The translations under genes and the position numbers were made by a program. 64,000 nucleotides of DNA, taken from positions 44,645 to 108,644 of the forward strand of contig CALXMT010000002.1 in NCBI GenBank assembly GCA_944389545.1, in the 5' to 3' direction. Of the stretch, positions 57,296 to 64,000 are shown in pieces (the stretch's first letter is position 1; every line of letters begins with the position of its first letter). The notes beneath the pieces are model-generated. The model searched no databases and had not been told where the DNA came from. It worked only from the letters and a program-made list of their open reading frames with translations. Origin of the DNA: an uncultured Kiritimatiellota bacterium (GTDB lineage Bacteria; Verrucomicrobiota; Kiritimatiellia; RFP12; DVOR01).

Positions 57296-57320
57296 AAGCT
57301 TGGAGGCTTGGAAGTTTGGT
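57296..57320 (+). repeat. TTGGAAG/TTGGAGG tract
   Basis: GAAGCTTGGAGGCTTGGAAG followed by TTTGG, the same tract as at 55334 and in the 184-bp units. Confidence 0.65.
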
Positions 57321-57373
57321 TTGTTGGTAAGGCCCTGCTCCACACCCCGACTTTCCTTCTTTATAAAAAGGCC

Positions 57374-57477
57374 ACAAGGTGCGAAACGGAGGGCGGCGGT
57401 CGCGGTCAGCGGCGAAGCCGCAGAGCGACCGATGGAGCCCGAGGCGTTTCGCGCCTTCCCTTGCGTCTTTGCGGTAA
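57374..57477 (+). repeat. Palindromic intergenic repeat D, copy 3
   Basis: AAGGTGCGAAACG pairs with CGTTTCGCGCCTT with a single G-T wobble; inner GCGGC-GAA-GCCGC. Right flank TTGCGTCTTTGCGGT. Confidence 0.9.
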
Positions 57478-57494
57478 AACCCTCTTGGATGGTA

Positions 57495-57523
57495 TTGGAC
57501 TTTTCTTGTTGATATGGTAGGAT
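57495..57523 (+). promoter_or_regulatory. Promoter for the Cys-rich small gene
   Basis: TTGGAC (57495-57500), 17-bp spacer, TGG-TAGGAT (57518-57523). Transcription would begin near 57530. Confidence 0.6.
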
Positions 57524-57551
57524 AGATACGTATTTGAAAGGAGCATAGGCA

Positions 57552-57761
57552 ATGGCGAAGATTCTGATCAAGTTGCCGGCGGCGTGTTGCGGGACGTGTC
57601 AGCATTGGACCGGCGGGCGTGAAATCGTGGAGTTTGGGCGCCGCTTGGCGTGCGAGGATGGCGTGCATCCTTGCCCGTGGCGGAAGTCGGGCTCGCACGC
57701 GCGGTCGCGGCCCCAGTGCATGGGAAACCAATACAAGCCGTGGTTCGGGCTGCCGAATTGA
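57552..57761 (+). CDS. Small cysteine-rich protein
   Basis: 69 residues, with AAAGGAG 7 bases before the ATG and a good promoter 30 bp upstream, so I consider it real. Six cysteines: ACCGTC near residues 11-16, then LACEDG, HPCPW and PQCMG, suggesting a small zinc- or iron-binding knuckle. The C-terminus is aromatic and basic (NQYKPWFGLPN). No signal peptide, so cytoplasmic. Family not recognised. It is 12 bp ahead of the membrane protein gene and may be co-transcribed. Its function is unknown. Confidence 0.75.
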   Translation: MAKILIKLPAACCGTCQHWTGGREIVEFGRRLACEDGVHPCPWRKSGSHARSRPQCMGNQYKPWFGLPN

Positions 57762-57773
57762 GGAGGTGAGGCG

Positions 57774-58352
57774 ATGCCGTTGACGGTATGGTGTTTGGTG
57801 GACACCCTGCTCCTTGCGTTTGGGGTGCCCCTTGTGTGGAAGGTGTGGCTGAATGGATGGTTCGCGGAGGATTGCCTGTGTTGCGGAGGGCCGCTCTTTA
57901 GAAGCCTGCTCCCGGCCGCTTGGCCGTTGACGCTGGCGGTGTTCGGCTTGTTGCTCTTTGGGGCGCGCTATTGGGTATTGGGGTTGCAGGGACGTTACGG
58001 CGCGTGGATGCAGTGGCCCTATGCGGTGATTCTGATGGCCCTGGCGTGTGCACCGCTCACCTGTGTCTGCTTGGTGTTTTTTATTGTGTTGCTTGTGGTT
58101 GCTGAGGCCTTGCCGCCCGCTGCTCAGCAGGTATTTGGCGGCCTTTCTCCGGCGCGGCTTTCCGGCCTGATGTGGGGGATTATCTTTGCGCTGTTGGCGG
58201 GCGGGGTGTGGCTCTGGCGGCGGAGGTCTGGGGCAGGGGAGGGGCGCCGGTCAAGGCTGGGGTGGGTGGCGTTGGCCTTCGCGCTCTGGATGGTGTGCTT
58301 TGGTGTGCCGGACCTCGTGACGTTTGAGCGGTGGCGGGTGACGCTGGGCTAG
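57774..58352 (+). CDS. Predicted membrane protein
   Basis: 192 residues, with AGGAGG 7 bases upstream of the ATG. Hydrophobic spans at about 4-24, 43-68, 78-108, 130-147 and 163-180, so four to five transmembrane helices. A cysteine cluster (EDCLCCGG) near residues 32-38 between spans one and two would be a metal- or disulfide-like site; a basic stretch (WRRRSGAGEGRRSR) lies before the last span. Family not recognised. It follows the Cys-rich small protein by 12 bp, and both have CxxC-like clusters, hinting at a shared function in metal or redox handling (inference). Confidence 0.75.
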   Translation: MPLTVWCLVDTLLLAFGVPLVWKVWLNGWFAEDCLCCGGPLFRSLLPAAWPLTLAVFGLLLFGARYWVLGLQGRYGAWMQWPYAVILMALACAPLTCVCLVFFIVLLVVAEALPPAAQQVFGGLSPARLSGLMWGIIFALLAGGVWLWRRRSGAGEGRRSRLGWVALAFALWMVCFGVPDLVTFERWRVTLG

Positions 58353-58383
58353 GGCAATCTTGGCTGGGAAATTGGCAAGCCGC

Positions 58384-58617
58384 CTTTTCCGCAAAAACGC
58401 CAGTGCGCGCGAAGCCAGATGGGCTAACGCCGGTCGCTTTGCGGGCTAAACGCCCGCTGATCGCTCCCTCCCGTCCATCGTCTTCGCGCTTGGGCTGTCT
58501 TTCAACTCTCTTTGGCGCAGGAAAGTGGGGCGCGGGAGGGCGCACGGACGTGCGCCTGGCGTTAGCGCCCCACCTTTCCTGCAAGATTTGTGTCTTCGCG
58601 GTCCATCTTTTTCCCCG
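58384..58617 (+). repeat. Palindromic intergenic repeat E, copy 2
   Basis: Same as 20791-21040. Here GGCGCAC-GGAC-GTGCGCC is a perfect stem and GCAGGAAAG-TGGGGCG pairs with CGCCCCA-CCTTTCCTGC around it. The loop of the GCGGGC hairpin is TAAAC instead of AGAAT. Confidence 0.88.
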
Positions 58618-58667
58618 GACACGATTGATAGGACGCATAGGACCAGTAGGACGGCGGCTTCATCGGT

Positions 58668-58764
58668 CGCGAGCTTGTCGCGCGTTTTGTGGTCGTGGAA
58701 GGTTTGGCCCTTTGGGCCTACACGCTCTGTTTTCTGTTCTCTGGGGGGGCGACATCCGCCCCCC
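58668..58764 (+). repeat. 7-mer and hairpin repeat module H
   Basis: CGCGAG-CTTGT-CGCGCG (one mismatch), a GTGGAAGGTTTG insert as at 55388, a CTGTTTTCTGTTCTCTG tract, then GGGGGGCG-ACATC-CGCCCCCC (58744-58764). Confidence 0.75.
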
Positions 58765-58814
58765 GCCCCCCATGCTTTCCTTTGTGTGCAGGGCCGAGAT
58801 TCCGCGGTGTGACA

Positions 58815-58843
58815 GGGACATCTCCTATCTATTATGGTAAAAT
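58815..58843 (+). promoter_or_regulatory. Promoter for the GH31 gene
   Basis: GGGACA (58815-58820), 17-bp spacer, TGG-TAAAAT (58838-58843). Start of transcription near 58850; AACAGGAGT precedes the ATG at 58875. Confidence 0.55.
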
Positions 58844-58874
58844 AGGCGCGTCTTTCACCCTAACAGGAGTTCCT

Positions 58875-61800
58875 ATGAAGCACGCGATAACTGGGTTGGT
58901 GGCGCTGGCGATGGCCGGCGCGGCGATGGCTGTCACGCCGGGCAAGGTCTTGAAGATGGTGCCCCAGAGCGGGACCTCCAAGAGCTTCGATCTCATCACG
59001 GAGAATGGCATCACCGTGCGTGTGCAGTTCTACACGCCGCAGGTCTTCCGCATCTTGGCCGCGCCCCAGAAGCTTGAGCCTCAGCTCGACCGCCACGGCA
59101 ACCCCGTGAAAGACGCCGACGGCAACGTGAAGACCTATGTCTCCGCCGATTTCTCCGACCCGAAGAACGACCCCGAGAAGGCTCAGATCCTGGTCGGCGT
59201 GCCCGAGGACGCCACCCGCGTGGTCTTCGCGGACAACCGCGAGGCCGGCACCTACACCTTCTCCACCACCGCCCTCACGCTGACCGTGGACAAGGCCGAC
59301 TGCCGCTTCACCCTGATCGACCGCCTCACCGGCAAGACCGTCTGGGCCGAGACCAAGCCGCTTGACCTCGACGCCGAGAAGGGCACCACCCAGACCCTCG
59401 CCACCACCGCCGATGAGTGCTTCTACGGCGGCGGCCAGCAGAACGGCGAGTTCGCCCACAAGGGCCGCAAGATTTCCATCCTGGCTGACAGCAACTGGAA
59501 CGAGGGCGGTCACCCCAATCCCTCTCCCTTCTACCAGACCAACACCGGCTATGGCGTCCTTCGCCACACCTTCGCCACCGGCGAATATGACTTCACCGGC
59601 GACAAGGAGATTCGTACCACCCACGCCGAGAATCGCTTCGACGCCTTCTACTTCGTGGGCGGCGACTTCGCCGGCAACCTGAACCTCTACACCCAGTTCA
59701 CCGGCCGCCCGAACTTCATCCCCCGTTGGGGTCTGCAGCTCGGCGACGCCGATGCCTACATCACCCGCGACAAGGAGACCCGCGAGCCCGCCCAGAACGA
59801 GGACGGCTCCTTCAAGGAGGTCACCCCCGTCGATGCCGTGCGCGTGGCCAAGGCTTACCGCGAGCATGGCATGCCCGGCGGCTGGCTGCTCGTGAACGAC
59901 GGCTACGGCTGCGACCATATGCAGCTGGGCTACGTCGTCTCCGCGTTCGCCGATCTCGGCTTCCACACCGGCTTGTGGACCGAGGGTGCGCTTGACCGCA
60001 TCAACTGGGAGGTCGGCCAGGCCGGCTCCCGCGTCCAGAAGATTGACGTCGCTTGGTCCGGCCCCGCCTATCAGCACGCCTTGGAATGCTGCCGGATCGC
60101 CGCCGAGGGCATCGAGCGCAACGCCGACGCCCGCGCCTTCGTGTGGGGCGTCCAGGGCTGGGCCGGCACGCAGCGCTACTGCATCGCCTGGACGGGCGAC
60201 CAGTCCGGCTCCTGGGACCTCATCCGCTGGAACATCCCCACCTACGCCGGCTCTGCCATGAGCGGTCAGGCCTATGCCTCCACCGACATCGACGGCATCT
60301 TCGGTGGTTCCAACGAAACCTATCTCCGCGACCTCCAGTGGAAGAGCTGGACCACCGCCATCTATGTGATGAACGGCTGGAGCAACGTCAACAAGAGCCC
60401 CTGGAGCTATCCCGAGCCCTACCGCTCCCTGAACCGCGACGCGTTGCTCCACAAGAATCGCCTCATCCCCTTCGTCTATTCCTACATGGCCCAGGCCTGG
60501 GCCGCCGGCACCCCCATCGTTCGCCCCCTTGTCTACAACTATCCCGAGGACCGCACCACCTGGGGCGATGCCGCGAAGTATCAGTTCATGCTGGGTGAGG
60601 AGGTGCTCGTCGCCCCCGTCTACACCTCCATGAAGCTCAATCGCGGCTGGCGCAAGGACATCTACCTGCCCGAAGGCACGTGGTATGACTACAACGATGG
60701 TCGCCGCATTGTCGGCCCCACCACCCTCGCGGCCTATCCCATCACCCTGGCCACGCAACCCGTCTTCGTCCGCGCCGGCTCCATCATCCCGATGTATCCC
60801 GAGATGCTCGTCCTCGGCGACAAGCCGCTCGACCCCATCACCTTCGACATCTACCCCGACTTCTTCGAGGGCAACACCGCCACCTTCCGCCTCTATGAGG
60901 ACGATGGCGCGACCCAGGACTTCTGGAAGTACGACGCCTACACCACCCAGGACATCGCCGCTTCCGTCTCCTCCACGCCCGACTATGGGTGCATCCAGGT
61001 GCAGCTCGGCGCCGCCGAGGGCAACGGCTACGAGGGGATGCCCGAGGCCCGCTCCTACGAGTTCGCCATCCACTGCCCCGTCGCCCCGCGCAATGTCTTC
61101 TTCGTCAACCCCGATGGCACTGTCGGCCAGGAAATCCTCAAGCTGGACGGCGAGAACGCCGCCGAGGCCTACAAGAACAGTCGCCAGGCGTGGTACTACG
61201 ACCCCGCCGACAAGCATGGTATCCTGCGCGTGAAGCTCGCCCGCACCCCGCTCAGCGAGGCCCGTGCCTTTGTCGTCCACACCGAGCCCTTCTCCGCCAT
61301 CCAGCCCACCGAGCCCTATCCCGTGCCCGAGGTGACCAACGAGCTTGACCGCTCCGAGTTTACCGTCACGGTCAACTCTCAGGCCGGCGACGCCCTCATC
61401 ACCGCTGCCTTCGACGGCACCGAGGAGACCATGTGGCACTCCTACTGGCGTGACGACAAGGCTCAGCCCACCACCTTCCCCTACGTCATCGACGTGGACA
61501 TGAACGGTCTCTACCCCGTCAACACCGTCACCTACCTGCCGCGCGCCAACCTCGGCAACGGCGTCATCAAGGGCTACAAGATCGAGGCCGCCCGCTTCCC
61601 CGGCCAGTTCAAGACCGTCGCCGAGGGTGAGTTCGAGAAGTTCACGAAGGTCGAGACCCGCGCCATCACCTTTGACGCCACCTGGGCCCGTTACCTCCGC
61701 ATCACCTTCACCTCCGCCCAGAACGGTGATCACTTCGGCTCCGCCGCCGAAATCGATGTCCTCCAGGACCTCAACGCCGAGCCGCTCCCCGACGAGACGA

Positions 61801-62168
61801 AGGACGTCGGCACCGAGACCCTCACCGTCGACGGCGTCGCGTACGAGGCCTGCCGCAAGGACACCGTCGGTGCCGATTGGACCCTCGACCTTGACGGCAC
61901 CTGGGACAAGATCAAGGGCCACGCCGGCATGGAAAGCGACAACGCCAACACCGGCAACGTCACCTTCCGCATCCTGGCGGACGGCAAGCAGATCTTCTCC
62001 CGCGACGGCATGGAGCCCGAGGACGTGAAGCAGCTCATCGATGTCGATATCCCCGCCGGCACCAAGCAGCTCCGCTTCACCCTCACTGCCGAGGCCGGCG
62101 CCTCCGCCTCCGACACCGGCGTCTGGACCGAGCTCCGCCTCTTCCGCGCCGGTTCCGGCACCCGCTGA
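58875..62168 (+). CDS. Secreted alpha-glycosidase, family GH31, with discoidin and NPCBM-like domains
   Basis: 1097 residues from the ATG at 58875. A signal peptide (KHAITGLVALAMAGAAMA) directs export. The N-terminal beta-sandwich carries CFYGGGQQNG; the (beta/alpha)8 barrel spans ~285-640. By position, the nucleophile is D391 in QKIDVAW and the acid/base D442 in WTGDQSGSW, both as in GH31. Then GH31 beta-domains (LGEEVLVAPVYTS, VFVRAGSIIPMYPEML). After that come a discoidin-like domain (~830-970, AAFDGTEETMWHSYW) and a C-terminal NPCBM-like domain (~985-1097, WTLDLDGTWDKIKGHAGM, TGVWTELRLF). Substrate could be alpha-glucosides, alpha-galactosides or xylosides. A strong terminator follows. 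Codons prefer C-ending triplets. Confidence 0.92.
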   Translation: MKHAITGLVALAMAGAAMAVTPGKVLKMVPQSGTSKSFDLITENGITVRVQFYTPQVFRILAAPQKLEPQLDRHGNPVKDADGNVKTYVSADFSDPKNDPEKAQILVGVPEDATRVVFADNREAGTYTFSTTALTLTVDKADCRFTLIDRLTGKTVWAETKPLDLDAEKGTTQTLATTADECFYGGGQQNGEFAHKGRKISILADSNWNEGGHPNPSPFYQTNTGYGVLRHTFATGEYDFTGDKEIRTTHAENRFDAFYFVGGDFAGNLNLYTQFTGRPNFIPRWGLQLGDADAYITRDKETREPAQNEDGSFKEVTPVDAVRVAKAYREHGMPGGWLLVNDGYGCDHMQLGYVVSAFADLGFHTGLWTEGALDRINWEVGQAGSRVQKIDVAWSGPAYQHALECCRIAAEGIERNADARAFVWGVQGWAGTQRYCIAWTGDQSGSWDLIRWNIPTYAGSAMSGQAYASTDIDGIFGGSNETYLRDLQWKSWTTAIYVMNGWSNVNKSPWSYPEPYRSLNRDALLHKNRLIPFVYSYMAQAWAAGTPIVRPLVYNYPEDRTTWGDAAKYQFMLGEEVLVAPVYTSMKLNRGWRKDIYLPEGTWYDYNDGRRIVGPTTLAAYPITLATQPVFVRAGSIIPMYPEMLVLGDKPLDPITFDIYPDFFEGNTATFRLYEDDGATQDFWKYDAYTTQDIAASVSSTPDYGCIQVQLGAAEGNGYEGMPEARSYEFAIHCPVAPRNVFFVNPDGTVGQEILKLDGENAAEAYKNSRQAWYYDPADKHGILRVKLARTPLSEARAFVVHTEPFSAIQPTEPYPVPEVTNELDRSEFTVTVNSQAGDALITAAFDGTEETMWHSYWRDDKAQPTTFPYVIDVDMNGLYPVNTVTYLPRANLGNGVIKGYKIEAARFPGQFKTVAEGEFEKFTKVETRAITFDATWARYLRITFTSAQNGDHFGSAAEIDVLQDLNAEPLPDETKDVGTETLTVDGVAYEACRKDTVGADWTLDLDGTWDKIKGHAGMESDNANTGNVTFRILADGKQIFSRDGMEPEDVKQLIDVDIPAGTKQLRFTLTAEAGASASDTGVWTELRLFRAGSGTR

Positions 62169-62187
62169 GCCCCACGGCCAACTCACC

Positions 62188-62214
62188 AAAAAGCCCCGGT
62201 CTCCGGGGCTTTTT
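62188..62214. terminator. Bidirectional rho-independent terminator after the GH31 gene
   Basis: AAAAAGCCCCGG-TCT-CCGGGGCTTTTT; a perfect stem ending in five T. Confidence 0.95.
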
Positions 62215-62219
62215 GGTAT

Positions 62220-62790
62220 GGAAGCTTGGAAGTTTGGAGGTTTGGAAGCTTGGAGGAGCCCCGGAGGTTGAAGCCCGGGCTGTCGCCTTCGGCGACGGTG
62301 GATCCGACAAACGCAGAGGGCAAAGACTGCCAGGGTTGGAACCGCAGATTCCGTAGATTTGGAGCAGATTAAGGGCGTGCTAGCGCACGCAGGACGCTTA
62401 ATTGGAAGCTTGGAAGTTTGGAGGTTTGGAAGCTTGGAGGAGCCCCGGAGGTTGAAGCCCGGGCTGTCGCCTTCGGCGACGGTGGATCCGACAAACGCAG
62501 AGGGCAAAGACTGCCAGGGTTGGAACCGCAGATTCCGTAGATTTGGAGCAGATTAAGGGCGTGCTAGCGCACGCAGGACGCTTAATTGGAAGCTTGGAAG
62601 TTTGGAGGTTTGGAAGCTTGGAGGAGCCCCGGAGGTGGAAGCCCAAGCCGCCGCCCTTGGCGGCGATGAGATCGGACGCTGTCGGCATTTGCAAAGACGC
62701 TGAAGCTCCGCAAAGGACATGCAGGACTGCCAGAAATGAAAACGCAGATTCCGCAGATTTTGGGCGTGCTGGCGCACGCCCTTTAATTGG
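62220..62790. repeat. 184-bp tandem repeat, two exact and one diverged unit
   Basis: GGAAGCTTGGAAGTTTGGAG begins at 62220, 62404 and 62588, exactly 184 bp apart. The first two units appear identical over their full length. The third starts identically, then diverges after GGAGCCCCGGAGG and extends to about 62790 (ends TTTAATTGG). Each unit contains GCGTGCTAGCGCACGC (palindrome) and GTCGCCTTCGGCGAC. No long open frame. Lies between the GH31 terminator and the GT2 gene. Confidence 0.93.
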
Positions 62791-62805
62791 ATGGGGCTTA
62801 CCCGT

Positions 62806-62872
62806 CGCGCGCTTGCCGCGCGTTCTGTTCTCCGTTCTCCGTTCTCCGTTCTCCGGGGCGCGTCAGCGCCCC
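62806..62872 (+). repeat. 7-mer and hairpin repeat module H, GTTCTCC version
   Basis: CGCGCG-CTTGC-CGCGCG, GTTCT, then four GTTCTCC repeats, then GGGGCGC-GTCA-GCGCCCC (62855-62872). It is followed by CTTGCGTTTCTCCGCGTCTTC. Confidence 0.82.
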
Positions 62873-62916
62873 TTGTGCCCAGGCCCTTGCGTTTCTCCGC
62901 GTCTTCGTGGAAAGAG

Positions 62917-64000
62917 TCAGCGATGGTCGAAGGGGCGTGGGGTGTTGGGGAGGGCGGGGGCGAGATAGCCTTGGAGGAAACGGGCGCCGTAGACCAGGTG
63001 TGTGGCAAGGATGCCGAGCCACAGGGGCAGGATGGCGCGCGGGGTGGGGGCCTCGACAAGGGCATCTACGCCGGTGAGGCCGAGCCAAAGAAGGACGATG
63101 GCGCAATAGGGGATGGCGAGGAGAGGCAGGAAGGCGATGGCGAGCGGACCAAGCAGGAGTCCAAGCAGGAAGAGCGAGGGGAGGTGATAGGAGAGGCGGC
63201 GGGAGTTGAGGCCGAAGCGGCGGGCGAAGTGTCCGCGGTGAAGGGCGTAGCGGCCGACCTGGCGGAGGTGGGGGCCAAAGAGGGGGCGGCGGTGGTGATA
63301 GACGACCAGGCGTGGGTCGTACCACAAGGCGTGGCCTGAGGTTTGGAGGTCGGCGCAGAGGAGGGTGTCCTCGCCGGGCCAGTAGTCCTCGCGGAAGCCG
63401 CCGATGGCTTCGAAGGCGGATTTGCGGACGAAGAGGTTGCAACTCGGAAAGTCCTCCACGCGGCGGAGGGGGCCTTGGATGAAGTAGCGGCAACGGAAGT
63501 TCCCGGAGACGAGGGGTGAGGCCAGGACGAGGCCGGAGAGTTGGGCGCGTGGCGGGTCGTCGGGCGGGGTGAGACCGGGGCCGCCGAGGGCATCGATGGC
63601 GTTTGGCCCGGCGATGCGCGCGGCGGCGTTGGCGAGCCAGTCCGTACGGGGATAGGCGTCGTCATCGATGAAGGCCAGGACTTCTCCTTGGGCGGCGCGG
63701 GCACCGAGATTCCGCTTTTGCGCGGGGCGCATGGGGCCGGTGGGGCGGACGCTGAGCCAGGGGCGCTCGGGGAGGTCGGGGATGGGCGCGTCCGGCAGGA
63801 GAACGAGGTCGAAGCGCCGGTAGGTCTGGGTGTCGAGCGCGTCAAGGAGGCGCCGCAGGACGGCGCTGTCGCCCGGGCACGGGACGATGAGGGTGAAGTG
63901 CGGGCCGTCCGATGGCGGGGGCGGCAGGGGCGTGAGGCCGGCGTAGTAGTGGAGGAAGCGGGCACGATAGGCGATGGCCAGCGTGTCGACCAGGGTGCGC
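62917..64000 (-). CDS. Family 2 glycosyltransferase, membrane-anchored, 5' end outside window
   Basis: At least 361 residues; the frame is open to the window edge on the minus strand, so the true start is beyond it. Seen: FTLIVPCPGDSAVLRRLLDAL (start of the GT-A fold), KRNLGARAAQGEVLAFIDDDAYP with the metal-binding DDD, GPLRRVEDFPSCNLFVRKSAFEAIGGF and GEDTLLCADL, which are typical of GT2 enzymes. Two to three membrane helices lie in the C-terminal ~120 residues (LPSLFLLGLLLGPLAIAFLP and later spans). Probably adds a sugar to a surface polysaccharide or lipid at the inner membrane. The donor and acceptor are unknown. Confidence 0.88.
   Translation of the reverse strand, partial: RTLVDTLAIAYRARFLHYYAGLTPLPPPPSDGPHFTLIVPCPGDSAVLRRLLDALDTQTYRRFDLVLLPDAPIPDLPERPWLSVRPTGPMRPAQKRNLGARAAQGEVLAFIDDDAYPRTDWLANAAARIAGPNAIDALGGPGLTPPDDPPRAQLSGLVLASPLVSGNFRCRYFIQGPLRRVEDFPSCNLFVRKSAFEAIGGFREDYWPGEDTLLCADLQTSGHALWYDPRLVVYHHRRPLFGPHLRQVGRYALHRGHFARRFGLNSRRLSYHLPSLFLLGLLLGPLAIAFLPLLAIPYCAIVLLWLGLTGVDALVEAPTPRAILPLWLGILATHLVYGARFLQGYLAPALPNTPRPFDHR

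Noticed and set aside
58860..62507. 1215-codon open frame on the minus strand opposite the GH31 gene
   Set aside because: Same cause as above; low-complexity Gly/Val translation, and it runs through the terminator and the tandem repeat.

Overview
The window reads as chromosomal DNA of a Gram-negative, GC-rich bacterium of the PVC superphylum, most plausibly a gut or sediment Kiritimatiellota/Verrucomicrobiota-like lineage. The grounds are a Tat-exported sulfatase, large secreted glycoside hydrolases with discoidin-type domains, a Ser/Thr kinase overlapping an ECF sigma factor gene, lipoproteins, and a complete but split division cluster with a very divergent FtsZ. This placement is inference from gene content; there is no rRNA or tRNA gene in the window. 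No transposase, integrase, phage gene or CRISPR array was seen.

Layout. 1-11880 (+): eight tightly coupled genes, many joined by 4-base ATGA or GTGA overlaps. They encode two ankyrin-like paralogues, a very large polytopic membrane protein, a membrane-anchored protein, a secreted protein, an ABC ATPase, an ABC permease with a ~300-residue external loop, and another secreted protein. Only the two ABC components belong to families I recognise by function; this is my best candidate for an undescribed envelope or export system. 12.5-15.0 kb (+): a promoter with an inverted-repeat operator candidate, a WG-repeat-like secreted protein and two small lipoproteins. 15.1-20.8 kb (+): a nucleotidyltransferase, proS, an HU/IHF protein, hisS and gluQ. 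25.3-21.3 kb (-): sulfatase, trmB, amidohydrolase and an acyltransferase whose 5' end is interrupted at a C8 tract, which may be phase variation. 29.0-25.3 kb (-): three tandem paralogues of an unrecognised exported family. 29.5-32.4 kb (+): kinase and ECF sigma factor. 36.9-32.6 kb (-): mraZ, rsmH, ftsL, ftsI and a DedA gene. 37.1-38.6 kb (+): a GH29 fucosidase. 45.2-38.9 kb (-): ddl, ftsQ, ftsA, divergent ftsZ, dtd and recJ. 45.5 kb (+): a GT2 glycosyltransferase. 50.5-46.8 kb (-): a DJ-1 protein, rpoN, a D-2-hydroxyacid dehydrogenase and recO. 51.1-54.9 kb (+): a GH2 enzyme. 57.1-55.5 kb (-): hcp. 57.5-58.4 kb (+): two small genes. 58.9-62.2 kb (+): a GH31 enzyme. 64.0-62.9 kb (-): a partial GT2.

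How the genes fit together. The sulfatase, GH29, GH2 and GH31 enzymes all carry export signals and would suit breakdown of sulfated, fucose- and galactose-containing glycans such as mucin or algal polymers (inference). The fucosidase, GH2 and GH31 genes end their codons strongly in C, as expected for high expression. The first 15 kb uses more mixed codons. The dcw genes show a peptidoglycan wall and divisome, with the cluster broken in two around the fucosidase.

Non-coding DNA. Almost every gap over 300 bp is a mosaic of repeat modules: arrays of a 22-23 bp unit with a TATAG core (four loci, three between convergent genes), long palindromic elements sharing a CCGCRAAGAC-type end, modules with a 7-mer GTTCTCT/C tract between two hairpins whose stems change in a compensatory way between copies, and a 184-bp tandem repeat. 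Promoters repeatedly show an extended -10 of the form TGG-TAnnnT.
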